Below are positions 5,576 through 14,784 of a stretch of DNA of 64,000 nucleotides, piece after piece (the first letter of the stretch is position 1; each line of letters starts with the position of its first letter). Below the pieces are notes generated by a model. That model did no database searches. It saw only the letters and a program-made list of their open reading frames with translations, and was not told the origin of the DNA. The position numbers were made by a program, and so were the translations under genes. Origin of the DNA: an uncultured Prevotella sp. (lineage in GTDB: Bacteria; Bacteroidota; Bacteroidia; Bacteroidales; Bacteroidaceae); the NCBI GenBank assembly GCA_900317405.1, contig ONGP01000011.1, forward strand, positions 33,166 to 97,165, read 5' to 3'.

Positions 5576-7975
5576 ATGTTTTGTTATCAGAGGAATTTTA
5601 GTAATCCCACACAGCCCGTGGACGAAGCGCAATTCTATGCGCTCGTCAGGGCTACGGAGTGGGGCGAGAAGATTGACAAGTATCGTGAAACGGGTGATGC
5701 TGCCATAAAGCGCAAGTTGCCTGCGTTTATATTTCAGGCCACGTTTGATGAAACCACGTCGCCGAAGGGTAAGACTGGCGCTTGGCGCAAACAAGCGGCT
5801 ACGCGACTGACCGGACTGGTGGTGATGGATTTGGACCATCTCGACAATCCGTTGGCTCTGTATCAGGGATGGATAGAGAAGGGGCTTGATCTGAAGGCGC
5901 TCGGTATAGTACTGGTATACGTCAGTCCTAGTGGCAAGGGATTGAAGATAGTGTTCAAGGCCCGTTTGGACTGGGGAAACCTTATCGACAATCAGCACGC
6001 TATGGCTAAGATACTTGGCGACGATGTGGAACCAGATGAGGCTTGCAAGGACGCATCGCGTATGTCGTTTATATGTAAAGAATCTGACATTTTGTATATT
6101 GACAAAGAACTATTTGCGTATGAGAATAAGGAATATGCTGAGAGATATGATGCTCTATATCGAGACGGTCATACACAGGCTACGCGAGAGAATTGTGACA
6201 GGGTACAGGGACCTGTAACAACTACTGCCGGCGATTTGTATTGTGACAGGTACCAGTCCCCAGTCACAAGAGAAAAATCCTTTAAAGGTATCGCATACTC
6301 CGCGATTATCGACGAGTGGTGGCGACAGAATGGCGGAGTGCCGCAGGAGGGCGAGAGAAATGTAAAGCTGTATCAGCTTGCGGTTAGTCTTAGGGCGATT
6401 TGCGATAATAACAAATCACTGATTCTGCAGATTATCCCACGCCTAGGTCTGGGCGAAATAGAGGTGGAACGTATTGTAGACTCAGCCTGCAAAGAAACTC
6501 CTAAAGGTTTGTCGAAGACTATGCAGGAAGTGCTTGGAGCGCTGATGCCCAAGAAGCCTGAGGCGCCTACTGAGCGCGAGATTGACCAATGGCTCTGGGA
6601 TTGGGGTGAGCAGATAGAGGCGCTGATGCCACAATTCCCAATACTTAAGGATGTATGTAAGGGGCTGAAGAAGAATCAATACGTAGCAGCCCTGTTTGTG
6701 GCTGGCGGGTTTATGATGACGCTGATGACACGCTGTACGTATAGCTTCTATCATCGTCCGGAGGATTTGCGAAGACTGAACTGCGCAGTACAGATTATCG
6801 GCGATCCTGCCAGTGGAAAATCGTTCGCCACGCGACTCTACAAACTGCTCATCGCACCAATAATCGAAGCTGACAGGGCGGGTAAGGATGCCATTAACGC
6901 CTATCGCGAACAGATGAAGACGAAGGGTGCCAACAAGGAGAAACCTAAGAAACCGAAAGCGGTGATCCGCGTGCATCCTGCGCGTACGTCGAATGCTCAG
7001 TTTATACAGGACATGGTGAACGCTGTGGAGGAAGTGGATGGTGAGAAGATGCAGTTACACATGCTGACCTTCGACACAGAGCTTGATAATACAATCAGTG
7101 TGCAGCGTGGCGGTTCGTGGATAGACAAACAGTCGCTTGAACTGAAAGCGTTTCACAATGAGGAGGACGGACAGGCGTATAGCAACATGGACTCGGTGAT
7201 AGAGAACTTTGTGGTGACGTGGAACTATGTGTATACGGGTACGCCACTGGCGCTGAGAGCCAAGATTAACGAGGCTAACTTTGGTAGTGGACTTGCCACC
7301 CGACTGACGTGCATACCGCTACCGCCAACCAACTTTGAGATGATGAGCCGTGTGAGTACTAAGGATGAGGCTAGCGACAACCGTCTGAAAGAGTGGGGTG
7401 TGAAACTGGATCGTATGAAGGGTGTGCTTTCGCTGGGCAAGATTGTGGATGAGCTGTATGAGTGGACCGCACGCCGCATGGCTGATGCAAAGGAGGACAA
7501 CTCGAAAGCAGAGGAGATGCTGCTGAAGCGATGCGCCTACCACGGAATTAACTTCGCTGCGCCATTTATAGTGATGCGCCACTGGGACAAGATGCATCAG
7601 GACGGGGCGTACTATTGTGGAGAGTTTGAAACTGACGAAGTGGACTGGAAGTTGGCTGAGTTGATAGTAAACGTGCAGTATGCCTGTCAGCGCCATTACT
7701 TCATGGCTCTTGCCGAGCGGTACTTTGACGACCAGATGCGCGATATATCCATAAATGCACATCGCAACAGCAAGACGATTGAGGCATTCAACCGATTGCC
7801 TGACGAGTTTACCGTAGAAGATGTGATGCAGTGCTTCTCGATAGCGAAGGATAACATCGCCAGAGCGAGAATAAGCAGACTGGTGAAGGATCACTATGTA
7901 GAGAAGGTGGGAGAGTATGTGGAAAATGGCACGACCAAGGCCGCATTTCAGAAAACTGGCAGAGCGATGTGCTAA
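5576..7975 (+). CDS. BT4734/VirE-N + DUF3987 primase/helicase-like protein
   Basis: A 799-residue protein of the type carried by many Bacteroidales genomes. Residues about 1-190 match the BT4734/BF3469 (VirE N-terminal, primase-like) domain, including LTGLVVMDLDHLDN and VYVSPSGKGLKIVFKA. Residues about 230-330 form a helical connector of PriCT-like type. About 340-790 is DUF3987, a superfamily-3-like ATPase with Walker A GDPASGKS (409-416) and the DTELDN segment. It would prime and unwind DNA for replication of a small integrated element. It sits downstream of four small genes and upstream of a broken M15 peptidase, which is the usual order. The frame is intact although the element is not. 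Confidence 0.85.
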   Translation: MFCYQRNFSNPTQPVDEAQFYALVRATEWGEKIDKYRETGDAAIKRKLPAFIFQATFDETTSPKGKTGAWRKQAATRLTGLVVMDLDHLDNPLALYQGWIEKGLDLKALGIVLVYVSPSGKGLKIVFKARLDWGNLIDNQHAMAKILGDDVEPDEACKDASRMSFICKESDILYIDKELFAYENKEYAERYDALYRDGHTQATRENCDRVQGPVTTTAGDLYCDRYQSPVTREKSFKGIAYSAIIDEWWRQNGGVPQEGERNVKLYQLAVSLRAICDNNKSLILQIIPRLGLGEIEVERIVDSACKETPKGLSKTMQEVLGALMPKKPEAPTEREIDQWLWDWGEQIEALMPQFPILKDVCKGLKKNQYVAALFVAGGFMMTLMTRCTYSFYHRPEDLRRLNCAVQIIGDPASGKSFATRLYKLLIAPIIEADRAGKDAINAYREQMKTKGANKEKPKKPKAVIRVHPARTSNAQFIQDMVNAVEEVDGEKMQLHMLTFDTELDNTISVQRGGSWIDKQSLELKAFHNEEDGQAYSNMDSVIENFVVTWNYVYTGTPLALRAKINEANFGSGLATRLTCIPLPPTNFEMMSRVSTKDEASDNRLKEWGVKLDRMKGVLSLGKIVDELYEWTARRMADAKEDNSKAEEMLLKRCAYHGINFAAPFIVMRHWDKMHQDGAYYCGEFETDEVDWKLAELIVNVQYACQRHYFMALAERYFDDQMRDISINAHRNSKTIEAFNRLPDEFTVEDVMQCFSIAKDNIARARISRLVKDHYVEKVGEYVENGTTKAAFQKTGRAMC

Positions 7976-8013
7976 CACCGCACACCGCACGCCGCAACTT
8001 TTATAAATAATAT

Positions 8014-8301
8014 ATGGAACAGATAGTACAATTAAACAGTCAAGCAAAACTCTCTGAGCACTTGGCTTCGCCGAGTGAGGCTACGCTCGGCCATTCGAAC
8101 AAGCTCGATGGCTCTCACTTATCGCCTCACTTCACTCTCGGAGAGATGACAAAGAGCAATAGCCATCCCGAAGTGTATAACATCCCAAGCCATGAGGCTA
8201 TCGCTATGGCGCGATATGGCTGCACTTCGCGGTGCGCCCGTTCTCTAATCGCCGCAAGGTCGCGTTTATACGAGCGTAGACAAGCTTGCTTGATCTACTG
8301 A
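8014..8301 (+). pseudogene. Broken M15-type peptidase (N-terminal remnant)
   Basis: The frame gives 95 residues, but only LSPHFTLGEMTKSNSHPEVY and the following NIPSHEAIA match the conserved N-terminus of M15 D-Ala-D-Ala carboxypeptidase-like proteins that follow VirE-N/DUF3987 genes. The metal-binding core (HxxxxxxD...H) is absent. The part before it (LASPSEATLG... to DGSH) and the part after EAIA look like REP-type repeat sequence read in frame. Removing the first insertion would give AKLSEHFTLGEMTKS, a normal start. I therefore read this as a gene destroyed by repeat insertion and deletion. Confidence 0.6.
8060..8130. repeat. REP-like insertion inside the M15 remnant
   Basis: Short stem-forming pieces (GGCTTCGCCGAGTGAGGCTA, CGCTCGG, AAGCTCGATGG) flanked by CACTT on both sides. 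The vocabulary (GCTCGG, GGCTT.GCC) is shared with the repeats at 2604 and 41150. Confidence 0.4.
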
Positions 8302-8312
8302 GTGGTAGCGAG
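8280..8312. repeat. REP-like sequence related to the tRNA-Glu spacers
   Basis: Contains ACAAGCTTGCTTGATCTACT then GAGTGGTAGCGAG. The core CAAGCTTGCTTGA is exact in the spacer after the first tRNA-Glu (60815-60827), where it is also followed by a CTGAGT..GCGAG-like string. Confidence 0.5.
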
Positions 8313-8355
8313 CTAGAGCATAGCTCAAGGTGAATATAATCAACGCTTAAAAGAA

Positions 8356-8390
8356 AAAGTGCAGAGGTGTTGAAGCCTCTGCACTTTATA
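8356..8390 (-). terminator. Intrinsic terminator after purM
   Basis: A 12-bp perfect stem, AAAGTGCAGAGG (8356-8367) with CCTCTGCACTTT (8376-8387), 8-base loop, followed on the minus strand by TTCTTTT. It closes the leftward phoH-to-purM run. Confidence 0.85.
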
Positions 8391-8394
8391 ATAT

Positions 8395-9558
8395 TTAGTA
8401 ATTGAATTCGCCGAACTCTGACTTAATTGTCAAAGATTTTGGTCCCTCTTCGATGTGACCTACTACCTGGGCATCGATGTTGAATGTGCTGGCCAGAGCG
8501 ATGACCTTCGGGGCAATCTCCGGGCGCACGTAGATCTCCATGCGATGACCCATGTTGAACACCTGATACATCTCCTTCCAGTCGGTGCCTGAGCACTCGT
8601 GGATGGCGCGGAACAGTGGTGGAACTGAGAACATGTTGTCCTTGATGACGCGGCAGTTGTCGTTGACAAAATGCAGCACCTTGGTCTGGGCGCCACCGGT
8701 GCAGTGTACCATACCGTGAATCTCGGGACGGAGCTCGTCGAGCAGCTTCTTGATTACGGGTGCGTAGGTGCGGGTGGGCGAGAGTACCAGCTGTCCGGCA
8801 TCGATGGGCGAACCCTCTACGGCATCGGTAAGGCGGTACTTTCCGCTGTAAACCAGCTCGTCGGGCACAGCGTGATCGTAGCTCTCGGGATAGTTCTCGG
8901 CCAGATATTTGGCGAACACATCATGGCGGGCTGAGGTAAGTCCGTTAGAGCCCATACCGCCGTTGTAACGCTTCTCGTAAGTGGCCTGACCAGTTGACGA
9001 CAGACCAACGATAACGTCGCCCGGACGGATGTTGGCATTGTCGATAACGTCGGAGCGCTTCATGCGGCAGGTAACGGTGCTATCCACGATGATGGTGCGA
9101 ACCAGGTCGCCTACATCGGCAGTCTCGCCGCCAGTGGGATAGATGCCGATGCCCATTTCGCGGAGCTCGGCCAGCAGCTCATCGGTGCCATTGATGATGG
9201 CCGAGATGACCTCGCCGGGGATGAGCATCTTGTTGCGGCCGATGGTGGAGCTAACCAGGATGTTGTCGACGGCACCCACGCAGAGCAGGTCGTCGGTATT
9301 CATCACGATGGCATCCTGAGCGATACCCTTCCAAACAGAAAGGTCGCCAGTCTCCTTCCAATACATGTATGCGAGGGCCGACTTGGTGCCGGCGCCATCG
9401 GCATGCATAATGTTACAATACTCAGGGTCGCCCCCCAGAATGTCGGGGATAATCTTGCAGAAGGCCTGCGGGAAGATTCCCTTGTCAATGTTTTTGATAG
9501 CAGCGTGAACGTCTTCCTTTGCGGCCGAAACGCCACGCATCATATATCTGTTGTCCAT
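8395..9558 (-). CDS. purM: Phosphoribosylformylglycinamidine cyclo-ligase (AIR synthase)
   Basis: A 387-residue PurM-family protein, the length seen in Bacteroidota. It shows HADGAGTKSALAYMYWKETG near the N-terminus, NTDDLLCVGA (metal/ATP site), IGIYPTGGETADVGDLVRT, and the C-terminal GHRMEIYV. It catalyses ATP-dependent ring closure of FGAM to AIR in purine synthesis. It is the last gene of the leftward phoH-purC-menG-aroE-purM set, 9 bases after aroE, and is followed by a strong terminator. purC, another purine gene, is three genes upstream. Confidence 0.92.
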   Translation of the reverse strand: MDNRYMMRGVSAAKEDVHAAIKNIDKGIFPQAFCKIIPDILGGDPEYCNIMHADGAGTKSALAYMYWKETGDLSVWKGIAQDAIVMNTDDLLCVGAVDNILVSSTIGRNKMLIPGEVISAIINGTDELLAELREMGIGIYPTGGETADVGDLVRTIIVDSTVTCRMKRSDVIDNANIRPGDVIVGLSSTGQATYEKRYNGGMGSNGLTSARHDVFAKYLAENYPESYDHAVPDELVYSGKYRLTDAVEGSPIDAGQLVLSPTRTYAPVIKKLLDELRPEIHGMVHCTGGAQTKVLHFVNDNCRVIKDNMFSVPPLFRAIHECSGTDWKEMYQVFNMGHRMEIYVRPEIAPKVIALASTFNIDAQVVGHIEEGPKSLTIKSEFGEFNY

Positions 9559-9567
9559 ATTCTAATG

Positions 9568-10314
9568 TTATTTTTCGTGCCAGAATTCCCAACTTGCAAA
9601 GGCTTGGAGCAGTAGCATTTCGAGTCCGTTCTTAACCTCGGCGCCGTATTTCGCACCCATGCGCATAAACAGCGTCTGGTCGGGGTTGTAGATGAGGTCG
9701 TAGAGAATAGTGTGAGAGTCCATTGCCTCGTAAGGCAGCAATGGGCACTCGTCGGTATGTGGATACATGCCCACGGGGGTGCAGTTTACTATCACATTGT
9801 ACTCCTTGATGACATCGGGCGTGATCTTATCGTACTGGATGGTGTCGGGGCGCTCGTAGCGACTAACAAACACCGTCTCTAGTCCGAGCGACTTCAGTCC
9901 GTAGTTGATGGCCTTAGAAGCACCGCCTGTTCCCAGGATAAGTGCCTTTTTGTGCCACTTGGGGTCGAGCATCGACTCGATACTCTGGGTGAAGCCGATA
10001 ACGTCGCTATTGTAGCCCTTGAGCAGGGTCTTGTTCTTCTGATGAACCACGCGGATGACGTTGACGGCGCCTATAGCGCGAGCCTCGGGCGAGATGCTGT
10101 CGAGGAACGGGATGACCTTCTCCTTATAAGGAATAGTGACGTTAAGACCGCGCAACTCGGGGTTGCGGGCAATGATCTCGGGCAACTCGTCGATGGTAGG
10201 AATCTCGAAGTTCTCATACGTGGCATCGATGCCTTCATCGGCAAACCTCTGATTGAAGTAGCTGATGGAGAATGAGTGGCCCAAAGGGTAGCCGATAAGT
10301 CCGTACTTGTCCAT
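9568..10314 (-). CDS. aroE: Shikimate dehydrogenase
   Basis: A 248-residue protein. Substrate-binding N-terminus YGLIGYPLGHSFSISYFNQR and LRGLNVTIPYKEKVIPFLD (shikimate-binding Lys/Thr), then SPEARAIGAVNVIRV, then the NADP-binding LILGTGGASKAINYGL. It reduces 3-dehydroshikimate to shikimate in aromatic amino acid synthesis. It is slightly shorter than E. coli AroE, which is normal for the group. It lies between menG and purM with spacers of about 10 bases, so it is surely co-transcribed with them. Shikimate also feeds menaquinone through chorismate, which may explain the link to menG. Confidence 0.93.
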   Translation of the reverse strand: MDKYGLIGYPLGHSFSISYFNQRFADEGIDATYENFEIPTIDELPEIIARNPELRGLNVTIPYKEKVIPFLDSISPEARAIGAVNVIRVVHQKNKTLLKGYNSDVIGFTQSIESMLDPKWHKKALILGTGGASKAINYGLKSLGLETVFVSRYERPDTIQYDKITPDVIKEYNVIVNCTPVGMYPHTDECPLLPYEAMDSHTILYDLIYNPDQTLFMRMGAKYGAEVKNGLEMLLLQAFASWEFWHEK

Positions 10315-10327
10315 TTTTACTTAATAC

Positions 10328-11059
10328 CTATTTAGTTGCGAAATACATCGTGCAGATGCCGAACGTGAGTCGGCGGAACGAGGCTTCGGCAAAGCCAGCC
10401 TTCATCAGTATGTCGACCATACGCTCGCCCTGAGGGAAAGCTTCGATGGTCTTGGTGAGATAAGAGTAGGCGCTGGTGTCGCGCGAGATGAGTCGGCCGT
10501 AGACGGGCAGCACCGTGTGAGAATAGATGCGGAACAGCTGCTTCATGGGGAACTTGACCGGTGTGGTAAGTTCTACGATGCTGAGATGACCACCGGGCTT
10601 GAGCACTCGGTACATCTCGCGCAGACCTGCATCGAGATCGGCAAAGTTGCGAATGCCGAAGGCGGCAGTTACGGCGTCGAAGGTGTCGCTATTATAAGAT
10701 AGGTGGCAACAGTCTTCCTTCTCGAAGGTTACAATGTCGCTTAGTCCCAGTGAGGCTACCTTCTCGCGGCCTATCTGCATCATGCCCTCGCTGATGTCGG
10801 CGCCAACCAGGCGCTTGGGCTTGAGCATCTGTGCGGCCAGTATGGCAAAGTCGCCCGTGCCGGTAGCAATGTCGAGCAGCGACTGAGGGCTATATGGCGC
10901 CAGAGCCTTGATGGCCTTGCGGCGCCAACCGCGGTCGATATCCCACGAGAGGCGATGGTTGAGCTTATCGTAGGTAGGGGCGATGTTGTCGAACATCTGC
11001 TCTACCTGCGAGGCCTTTTCGCCGTCGTGATACGGAGTGATTTTTTCCTGCTCGTACAT
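10328..11059 (-). CDS. menG: Demethylmenaquinone methyltransferase
   Basis: A 243-residue SAM-dependent methyltransferase of the UbiE/MenG family. Visible motifs: [20 protein letters not shown] (family signature 1), [15 protein letters not shown] (SAM-binding motif I), and [16 protein letters not shown] (motif post-II). It methylates demethylmenaquinone to menaquinone, the respiratory quinone of Bacteroidales. No sign of the ubiquinone pathway is seen, so MenG is the better name than UbiE. It lies between purC and aroE in the leftward operon. Confidence 0.92.
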   Translation of the reverse strand: MYEQEKITPYHDGEKASQVEQMFDNIAPTYDKLNHRLSWDIDRGWRRKAIKALAPYSPQSLLDIATGTGDFAILAAQMLKPKRLVGADISEGMMQIGREKVASLGLSDIVTFEKEDCCHLSYNSDTFDAVTAAFGIRNFADLDAGLREMYRVLKPGGHLSIVELTTPVKFPMKQLFRIYSHTVLPVYGRLISRDTSAYSYLTKTIEAFPQGERMVDILMKAGFAEASFRRLTFGICTMYFATK

Positions 11060-11085
11060 ACTAGTTGAGAATTTAGAATTGAGAG

Positions 11086-12042
11086 TTAGCGAGACTTGAA
11101 GGCTGACAGCCAGGCGCTTACGTTCTTCTCGATGCGCTCGGCGATGTCGCCATTGCTGGTTTCGCGCTCAAACTTCTCGCCTACGATGTGCTCGTAGAGC
11201 TCGATATAGCGATCGCTTACGCTCTCGGCATACTCGTCGGTAATCTCGGGCATGGTCTGTCCGGGCTCGTTCATGAAGTCGTGCTCGATGAGCCACTGAC
11301 GAACAAACTCCTTTGACAGCTGGCGCTGGGGCTCGCCCTTAGCAAACTTCTCCTCGTAGCCGTCGGCATAGAAGTAGCGGCTAGAGTCGGGGGTGTGGAT
11401 TTCGTCGATGAGGTAAACCTTACCATCGCGCTTACCAAACTCGTACTTGGTGTCGACGAGGATCAATCCGCGCTTGGCGGCAATCTCCTGACCACGGGCA
11501 AAGATCTTGCGGGTGTAGTCTTCCATGATGGCATAGTCCTCGGCCGAAACGATACCCTGAGCGATGATCTCCTCCTTAGAGATATTCATGTCGTGACCCT
11601 CATCGGCCTTAGTGGTTGGGGTGATGATGGGCTCGGGGAAACGCTCGTTCTCGCGCATGCCGTCGGGCAGCTTTACGCCGCAGATTTCGCGACAGCCATT
11701 CTTGTACTCGCGCCAAGCAGAACCGGTAAGGATGCTGCGGATGATCATCTCAACGCGGAAACCCTCGCACTTCAGGCCTACGGTTACCATAGGATCGGGA
11801 GTGGCCAGCTTCCAGTTGGGGCAGATGTCGGTAGTGGCATCGAGGAACTTGGCTGCAATCTGATTGAGCACCTGACCCTTGAAGGGGATACCCTTTGGCA
11901 GCACTACGTCGAATGCTGAAATACGGTCGGTGGCTACCATTACCATCAGATTGTCGTTGATGTTGTAAACGTCACGAACCTTGCCGTGATAAACGCTCTT
12001 CTGTCCTTCGAACTTAAAGTCCGTCTTAGTTAATGCTTTCAT
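11086..12042 (-). CDS. purC: SAICAR synthase
   Basis: A 318-residue phosphoribosylaminoimidazole-succinocarboxamide synthase of the long (yeast-like) form. Motifs: [25 protein letters not shown] at the N-terminus (ATP loop and DRISAFDV), [20 protein letters not shown], and [14 protein letters not shown]. It joins CAIR and aspartate in purine synthesis. Start ATG at 12042, 16 bases after phoH. The C-terminal extension ([20 protein letters not shown]) is typical of the Bacteroidota form. Confidence 0.94.
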   Translation of the reverse strand: MKALTKTDFKFEGQKSVYHGKVRDVYNINDNLMVMVATDRISAFDVVLPKGIPFKGQVLNQIAAKFLDATTDICPNWKLATPDPMVTVGLKCEGFRVEMIIRSILTGSAWREYKNGCREICGVKLPDGMRENERFPEPIITPTTKADEGHDMNISKEEIIAQGIVSAEDYAIMEDYTRKIFARGQEIAAKRGLILVDTKYEFGKRDGKVYLIDEIHTPDSSRYFYADGYEEKFAKGEPQRQLSKEFVRQWLIEHDFMNEPGQTMPEITDEYAESVSDRYIELYEHIVGEKFERETSNGDIAERIEKNVSAWLSAFKSR

Positions 12043-12058
12043 CTTTATATCAAATTTT

Positions 12059-13006
12059 CTATTCCTTCATCTCTTTGTCGAACTGCTCGTAGGCATTTAC
12101 TATGCGGGTTACGAGTTTGTGGCGCACGATGTCGCCGCGGTCCAGATTTACTATGCCTATGCCCTCTACATTATTTAATATATGCAGGGCCTCGATGAGT
12201 CCGCTCTTCTGCGAGTGGGGCAGGTCTATCTGGGTCATATCGCCCGTGATGATCATCTTGGTGTTCCATCCCATACGGGTGAGGAACATGCGTATCTGGG
12301 CGGGTGTGGTGTTCTGAGCCTCGTCGAGGATTACTACAGCATCGCTGAGTGTGCGACCGCGCATGAATGCCAGCGGGGCTATCTGGATGATGTGTTTCTC
12401 CATCATGTCCTGCAGCTTGACCTGTGGCAGCATGTCCTCGAGTGCATCGTAGAGCGGTTGCAGATAGGGATCGATCTTCTCCTTCATATCGCCTGGCAGG
12501 AATCCCAGTTTCTCGCCAGCCTCAACGGCAGGGCGCGAGAGGATAATCTTCTTAGCGGTCTTATCCTTCAGGGCCTTTACGGCGAGGGCTATAGAGAGGT
12601 AGGTCTTACCAGTACCGGCAGGACCAACGGCAAACACCATGTCGTTGCGGTTATAAGCCTCGATGAGTCGCTGCTGATTAGGTGTGCGCGCCTTGATGGG
12701 GCGACCCGACATGGAGTAGACCACTACGCCATCGGGCACGTCGTCGCGCGTGCGCTTACCTTTAATAATATCCAGGATATCCTCGTCGCCGAGAGAATTG
12801 AAACGGAGTACGTGGGCGCGGAGTTTCTCTACACTTTCTTCGAAGGCAGCCATCTGCTCCTCGTCGCCAAGTACGCGGACAACATTGTCGCGGGCCATGA
12901 TGCGCAGTTTTGGATAAAGCGAGCGTATCATCTGTAAGTGCCCGTTGCCAACCCCATAGAAAATGACGGGGTCAATGTCTTCTAATACGATATGTTTCTC
13001 TATCAA
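12059..13006 (-). CDS. phoH: PhoH family ATPase
   Basis: 315 residues if started at the TTG at 13006 ([20 protein letters not shown], which fits the usual MIEK... start of Bacteroidota PhoH). The frame stays open to an ATG at 13096, but that start lies upstream of the probable -7 box at 13033-13040, so it cannot be used from that promoter. P-loop [20 protein letters not shown] and Walker [21 protein letters not shown] are clear. PhoH proteins are RNA-related ATPases, sometimes paired with YbeY; the exact role is uncertain. It is the first gene of the operon with purC, menG, aroE and purM. Confidence 0.9.
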   Translation of the reverse strand: MIEKHIVLEDIDPVIFYGVGNGHLQMIRSLYPKLRIMARDNVVRVLGDEEQMAAFEESVEKLRAHVLRFNSLGDEDILDIIKGKRTRDDVPDGVVVYSMSGRPIKARTPNQQRLIEAYNRNDMVFAVGPAGTGKTYLSIALAVKALKDKTAKKIILSRPAVEAGEKLGFLPGDMKEKIDPYLQPLYDALEDMLPQVKLQDMMEKHIIQIAPLAFMRGRTLSDAVVILDEAQNTTPAQIRMFLTRMGWNTKMIITGDMTQIDLPHSQKSGLIEALHILNNVEGIGIVNLDRGDIVRHKLVTRIVNAYEQFDKEMKE

Positions 13007-13032
13007 ATGCTGAAGTTTTTTAAATTTGGGCA

Positions 13033-13061
13033 CAAAGTTACAAAAATTATTTGTATCTTTG
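13033..13061. promoter_or_regulatory. Back-to-back promoters for phoH and the DUF5715 gene
   Basis: CAAAGTTA at 13033-13040 reads TAACTTTG on the minus strand (phoH side). TATCTTTG at 13054-13061 faces right (DUF5715 gene, start 13084). The two -7 boxes are only 13 bases apart, so the two polymerases would exclude each other. No good -33 box is seen at normal spacing for either. Confidence 0.65.
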
Positions 13062-13083
13062 CAACGCAAAAGAAAATTTTTAG

Positions 13084-13857
13084 ATGAAACTGACAAAAAA
13101 AAGATATTTGATAGGTTTTACAGGGGCGGTTTTGGTCCTTGCGGGGGTGCGCGCGGCATTTCCGCAGGTGGCTGAGAGCAATGCTAACGTATCGAGCGAG
13201 GTGAGTGCTCCCGGCGATGGCGACGTAGAGATGGATGCTCCAGCTAGCGGCCCAGCCGAAGTGAAGCCCATCGGCCATATTTCGAAAAAACATCGCATAC
13301 TATCTGTACCCAATTTCAAGGCTTGTTTCCCTGATACTCAGGCAGTTCAGCTGTCGGCAGCGATGAAATACGGTGTGAAGCGCGTTAAAAATCGCGAGGA
13401 CGCCGAGAAACGTAAGAACGAACTGGTGTATGTGGGCGCAAACCCGTATTATCACATCGATCCGCTATACTCAAGCATCCCATATCTGGTGCCTCGTGCG
13501 GCCGTGTTGCTACAGGATATCGGTCAGGCATTCTTTGATAGTCTGTATGTAAAGGGCATACCCTTGCATCGACCGATAGTGACCAGTGTGCTACGTTCGG
13601 AGGCCGATGTGGTGAAGCTGCGCCGACACAACGGCAATGCTACCGAGAACTCGTGCCACCTGTATGGCACCACATTTGATATATGCTACAACCGCTATGA
13701 AACGGTGGAGAATCCTAACGGACCAGCCCGACGAGCCGTGCGTAACGACTCGTTGAAGTATGTGCTGAGCGAGGTGCTTCGCGATATGCGCGAACAAGGC
13801 CGATGCTACATAAAATATGAGGTGAAGCAGGGCTGTTTCCACATGACGGTGCGATGA
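13084..13857 (+). CDS. DUF5715 family exported protein
   Basis: A 257-residue protein with one N-terminal hydrophobic segment (YLIGFTGAVLVLAGVRAAF), so anchored or exported. A low-complexity linker follows (SEVSAPGDGDVEMDAPASGP), then a conserved domain with YYHIDPLYSSIPYLVPRAA, VTSVLRSEADVVKLRRHNGN, SCHLYGTTFDICYNRY and CFHMTVR. The SxCHLYGTxFDI and CFH strings look like the metal ligands of LAS-type (VanY/M15-like) peptidases, so it may be a peptidoglycan-related metallopeptidase; this is inference. It is transcribed divergently from phoH. Confidence 0.75.
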   Translation: MKLTKKRYLIGFTGAVLVLAGVRAAFPQVAESNANVSSEVSAPGDGDVEMDAPASGPAEVKPIGHISKKHRILSVPNFKACFPDTQAVQLSAAMKYGVKRVKNREDAEKRKNELVYVGANPYYHIDPLYSSIPYLVPRAAVLLQDIGQAFFDSLYVKGIPLHRPIVTSVLRSEADVVKLRRHNGNATENSCHLYGTTFDICYNRYETVENPNGPARRAVRNDSLKYVLSEVLRDMREQGRCYIKYEVKQGCFHMTVR

Positions 13858-13859
13858 CG

Positions 13860-13894
13860 TTAAACATTAAACATTAAACATTAAACATTAAATA
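13860..13894. repeat. Tandem TTAAACAT-type leader repeat
   Basis: Four and a half copies of the 8-mer TTAAACAT/ATTAAACA between the DUF5715 gene and the zinc metallopeptidase gene. Related tracts precede nadC, tsaD and pncC, and end ftsY. Confidence 0.8.
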
Positions 13895-13911
13895 ATAAAA
13901 CCTAAAAGACT

Positions 13912-14784
13912 ATGAGATTAGATGGACGAAGAGAAAGCTCGAATGTAGAGGATCGACGCGGACTTAGCGGTGGTGCTAAAGTGGGAATCGGAGGTATCGG
14001 CGGTATCATCATTGCCGCCCTGTTTGCCTGGATGAGTGGTGGTGACCCGCTACAGGCCGGACTACAGGCTGCACAACAGATGCAGGCGCCAACCGAGACC
14101 GTGGGCGAAGAAAACTTTACCGAGGAGGAACAGGAACTGGCATCGGACTGCAAGAAGATTCTGGCTAGTACCGAGGAGGTGTGGACCAAGATTTTCCAGG
14201 ATCAAGGCTGGGGCGAGTATCAGTTCCCAACGCTGGTGCTGTTTACCAATCAGGTGAACTCTGCGTGCGGATCGGCTACAGCTGCTGTGGGACCGTTCTA
14301 TTGCTCGGGCGACCAGAAGCTATATGTTGACTTGTCGTTCTTTACACAGATGAAGCGCCAACTGGGTGTGGAGGGTAACACCTTTGCCTACGCCTACGTG
14401 ATAGCCCACGAGATAGGACATCATATCGAATACCTGACGGGTACGCTCAACAAGGCGCATTCGGCTATGAATCAGACAGATAAGGTGACGGCCAACCAGA
14501 TAAGTGTGCGACTGGAGTTGCTGGCCGACTACTATGCCGGAGTGTGGGCTCACTACGAGGACGCTATGAACCACTCGATGGAGTATGGCGACCTGGAGAA
14601 GGGTCTGGAGCTTGCTAAGGCTATCGGCGACGACTGGCTACAGAAGAAGGCGCAGGGTAGGGCAACTCCCGAATCGTTTACCCACGGCACCAGCGACCAG
14701 CGCAAGCGTTGGCTGAAGCGTGGATTCGACACGGGCGATATGCAAACCACCACGTTTAGTGTGCAGAATTACAATGACCTATAA
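13912..14784 (+). CDS. ypfJ: Neutral zinc metallopeptidase (YpfJ/KPN_02809 type)
   Basis: A 290-residue protein starting MRLDGRRESSNVEDRRG, the typical opening of this family. A transmembrane or signal segment (VGIGGIGGIIIAALFAWMSG) follows, then the domain with QVNSACGSATAAVGPFYCSG, LYVDLSFF and the zinc motif HEIGHH (166-171); downstream RLELLADYYAGVWAHY supplies the third ligand. The role is unknown beyond probable proteolysis at the envelope. Its stop codon directly abuts the stop of rlmH on the other strand, with no spacer. Confidence 0.88.
   Translation: MRLDGRRESSNVEDRRGLSGGAKVGIGGIGGIIIAALFAWMSGGDPLQAGLQAAQQMQAPTETVGEENFTEEEQELASDCKKILASTEEVWTKIFQDQGWGEYQFPTLVLFTNQVNSACGSATAAVGPFYCSGDQKLYVDLSFFTQMKRQLGVEGNTFAYAYVIAHEIGHHIEYLTGTLNKAHSAMNQTDKVTANQISVRLELLADYYAGVWAHYEDAMNHSMEYGDLEKGLELAKAIGDDWLQKKAQGRATPESFTHGTSDQRKRWLKRGFDTGDMQTTTFSVQNYNDL

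Noticed and set aside
4976-5998. 340-residue minus-strand frame across the mini-element
   Set aside because: It crosses three plus-strand genes that have coherent starts and spacing; its composition (His/Leu/Arg-rich) is typical of an antisense shadow.
12182-12937. 251-residue plus-strand frame inside phoH
   Set aside because: Antisense to intact P-loop and Walker B motifs of PhoH.
13007-13096. Upstream 30 codons of the phoH frame
   Set aside because: They lie upstream of or within the probable -7 box; the TTG at 13006 restores the usual MIEK-type start.
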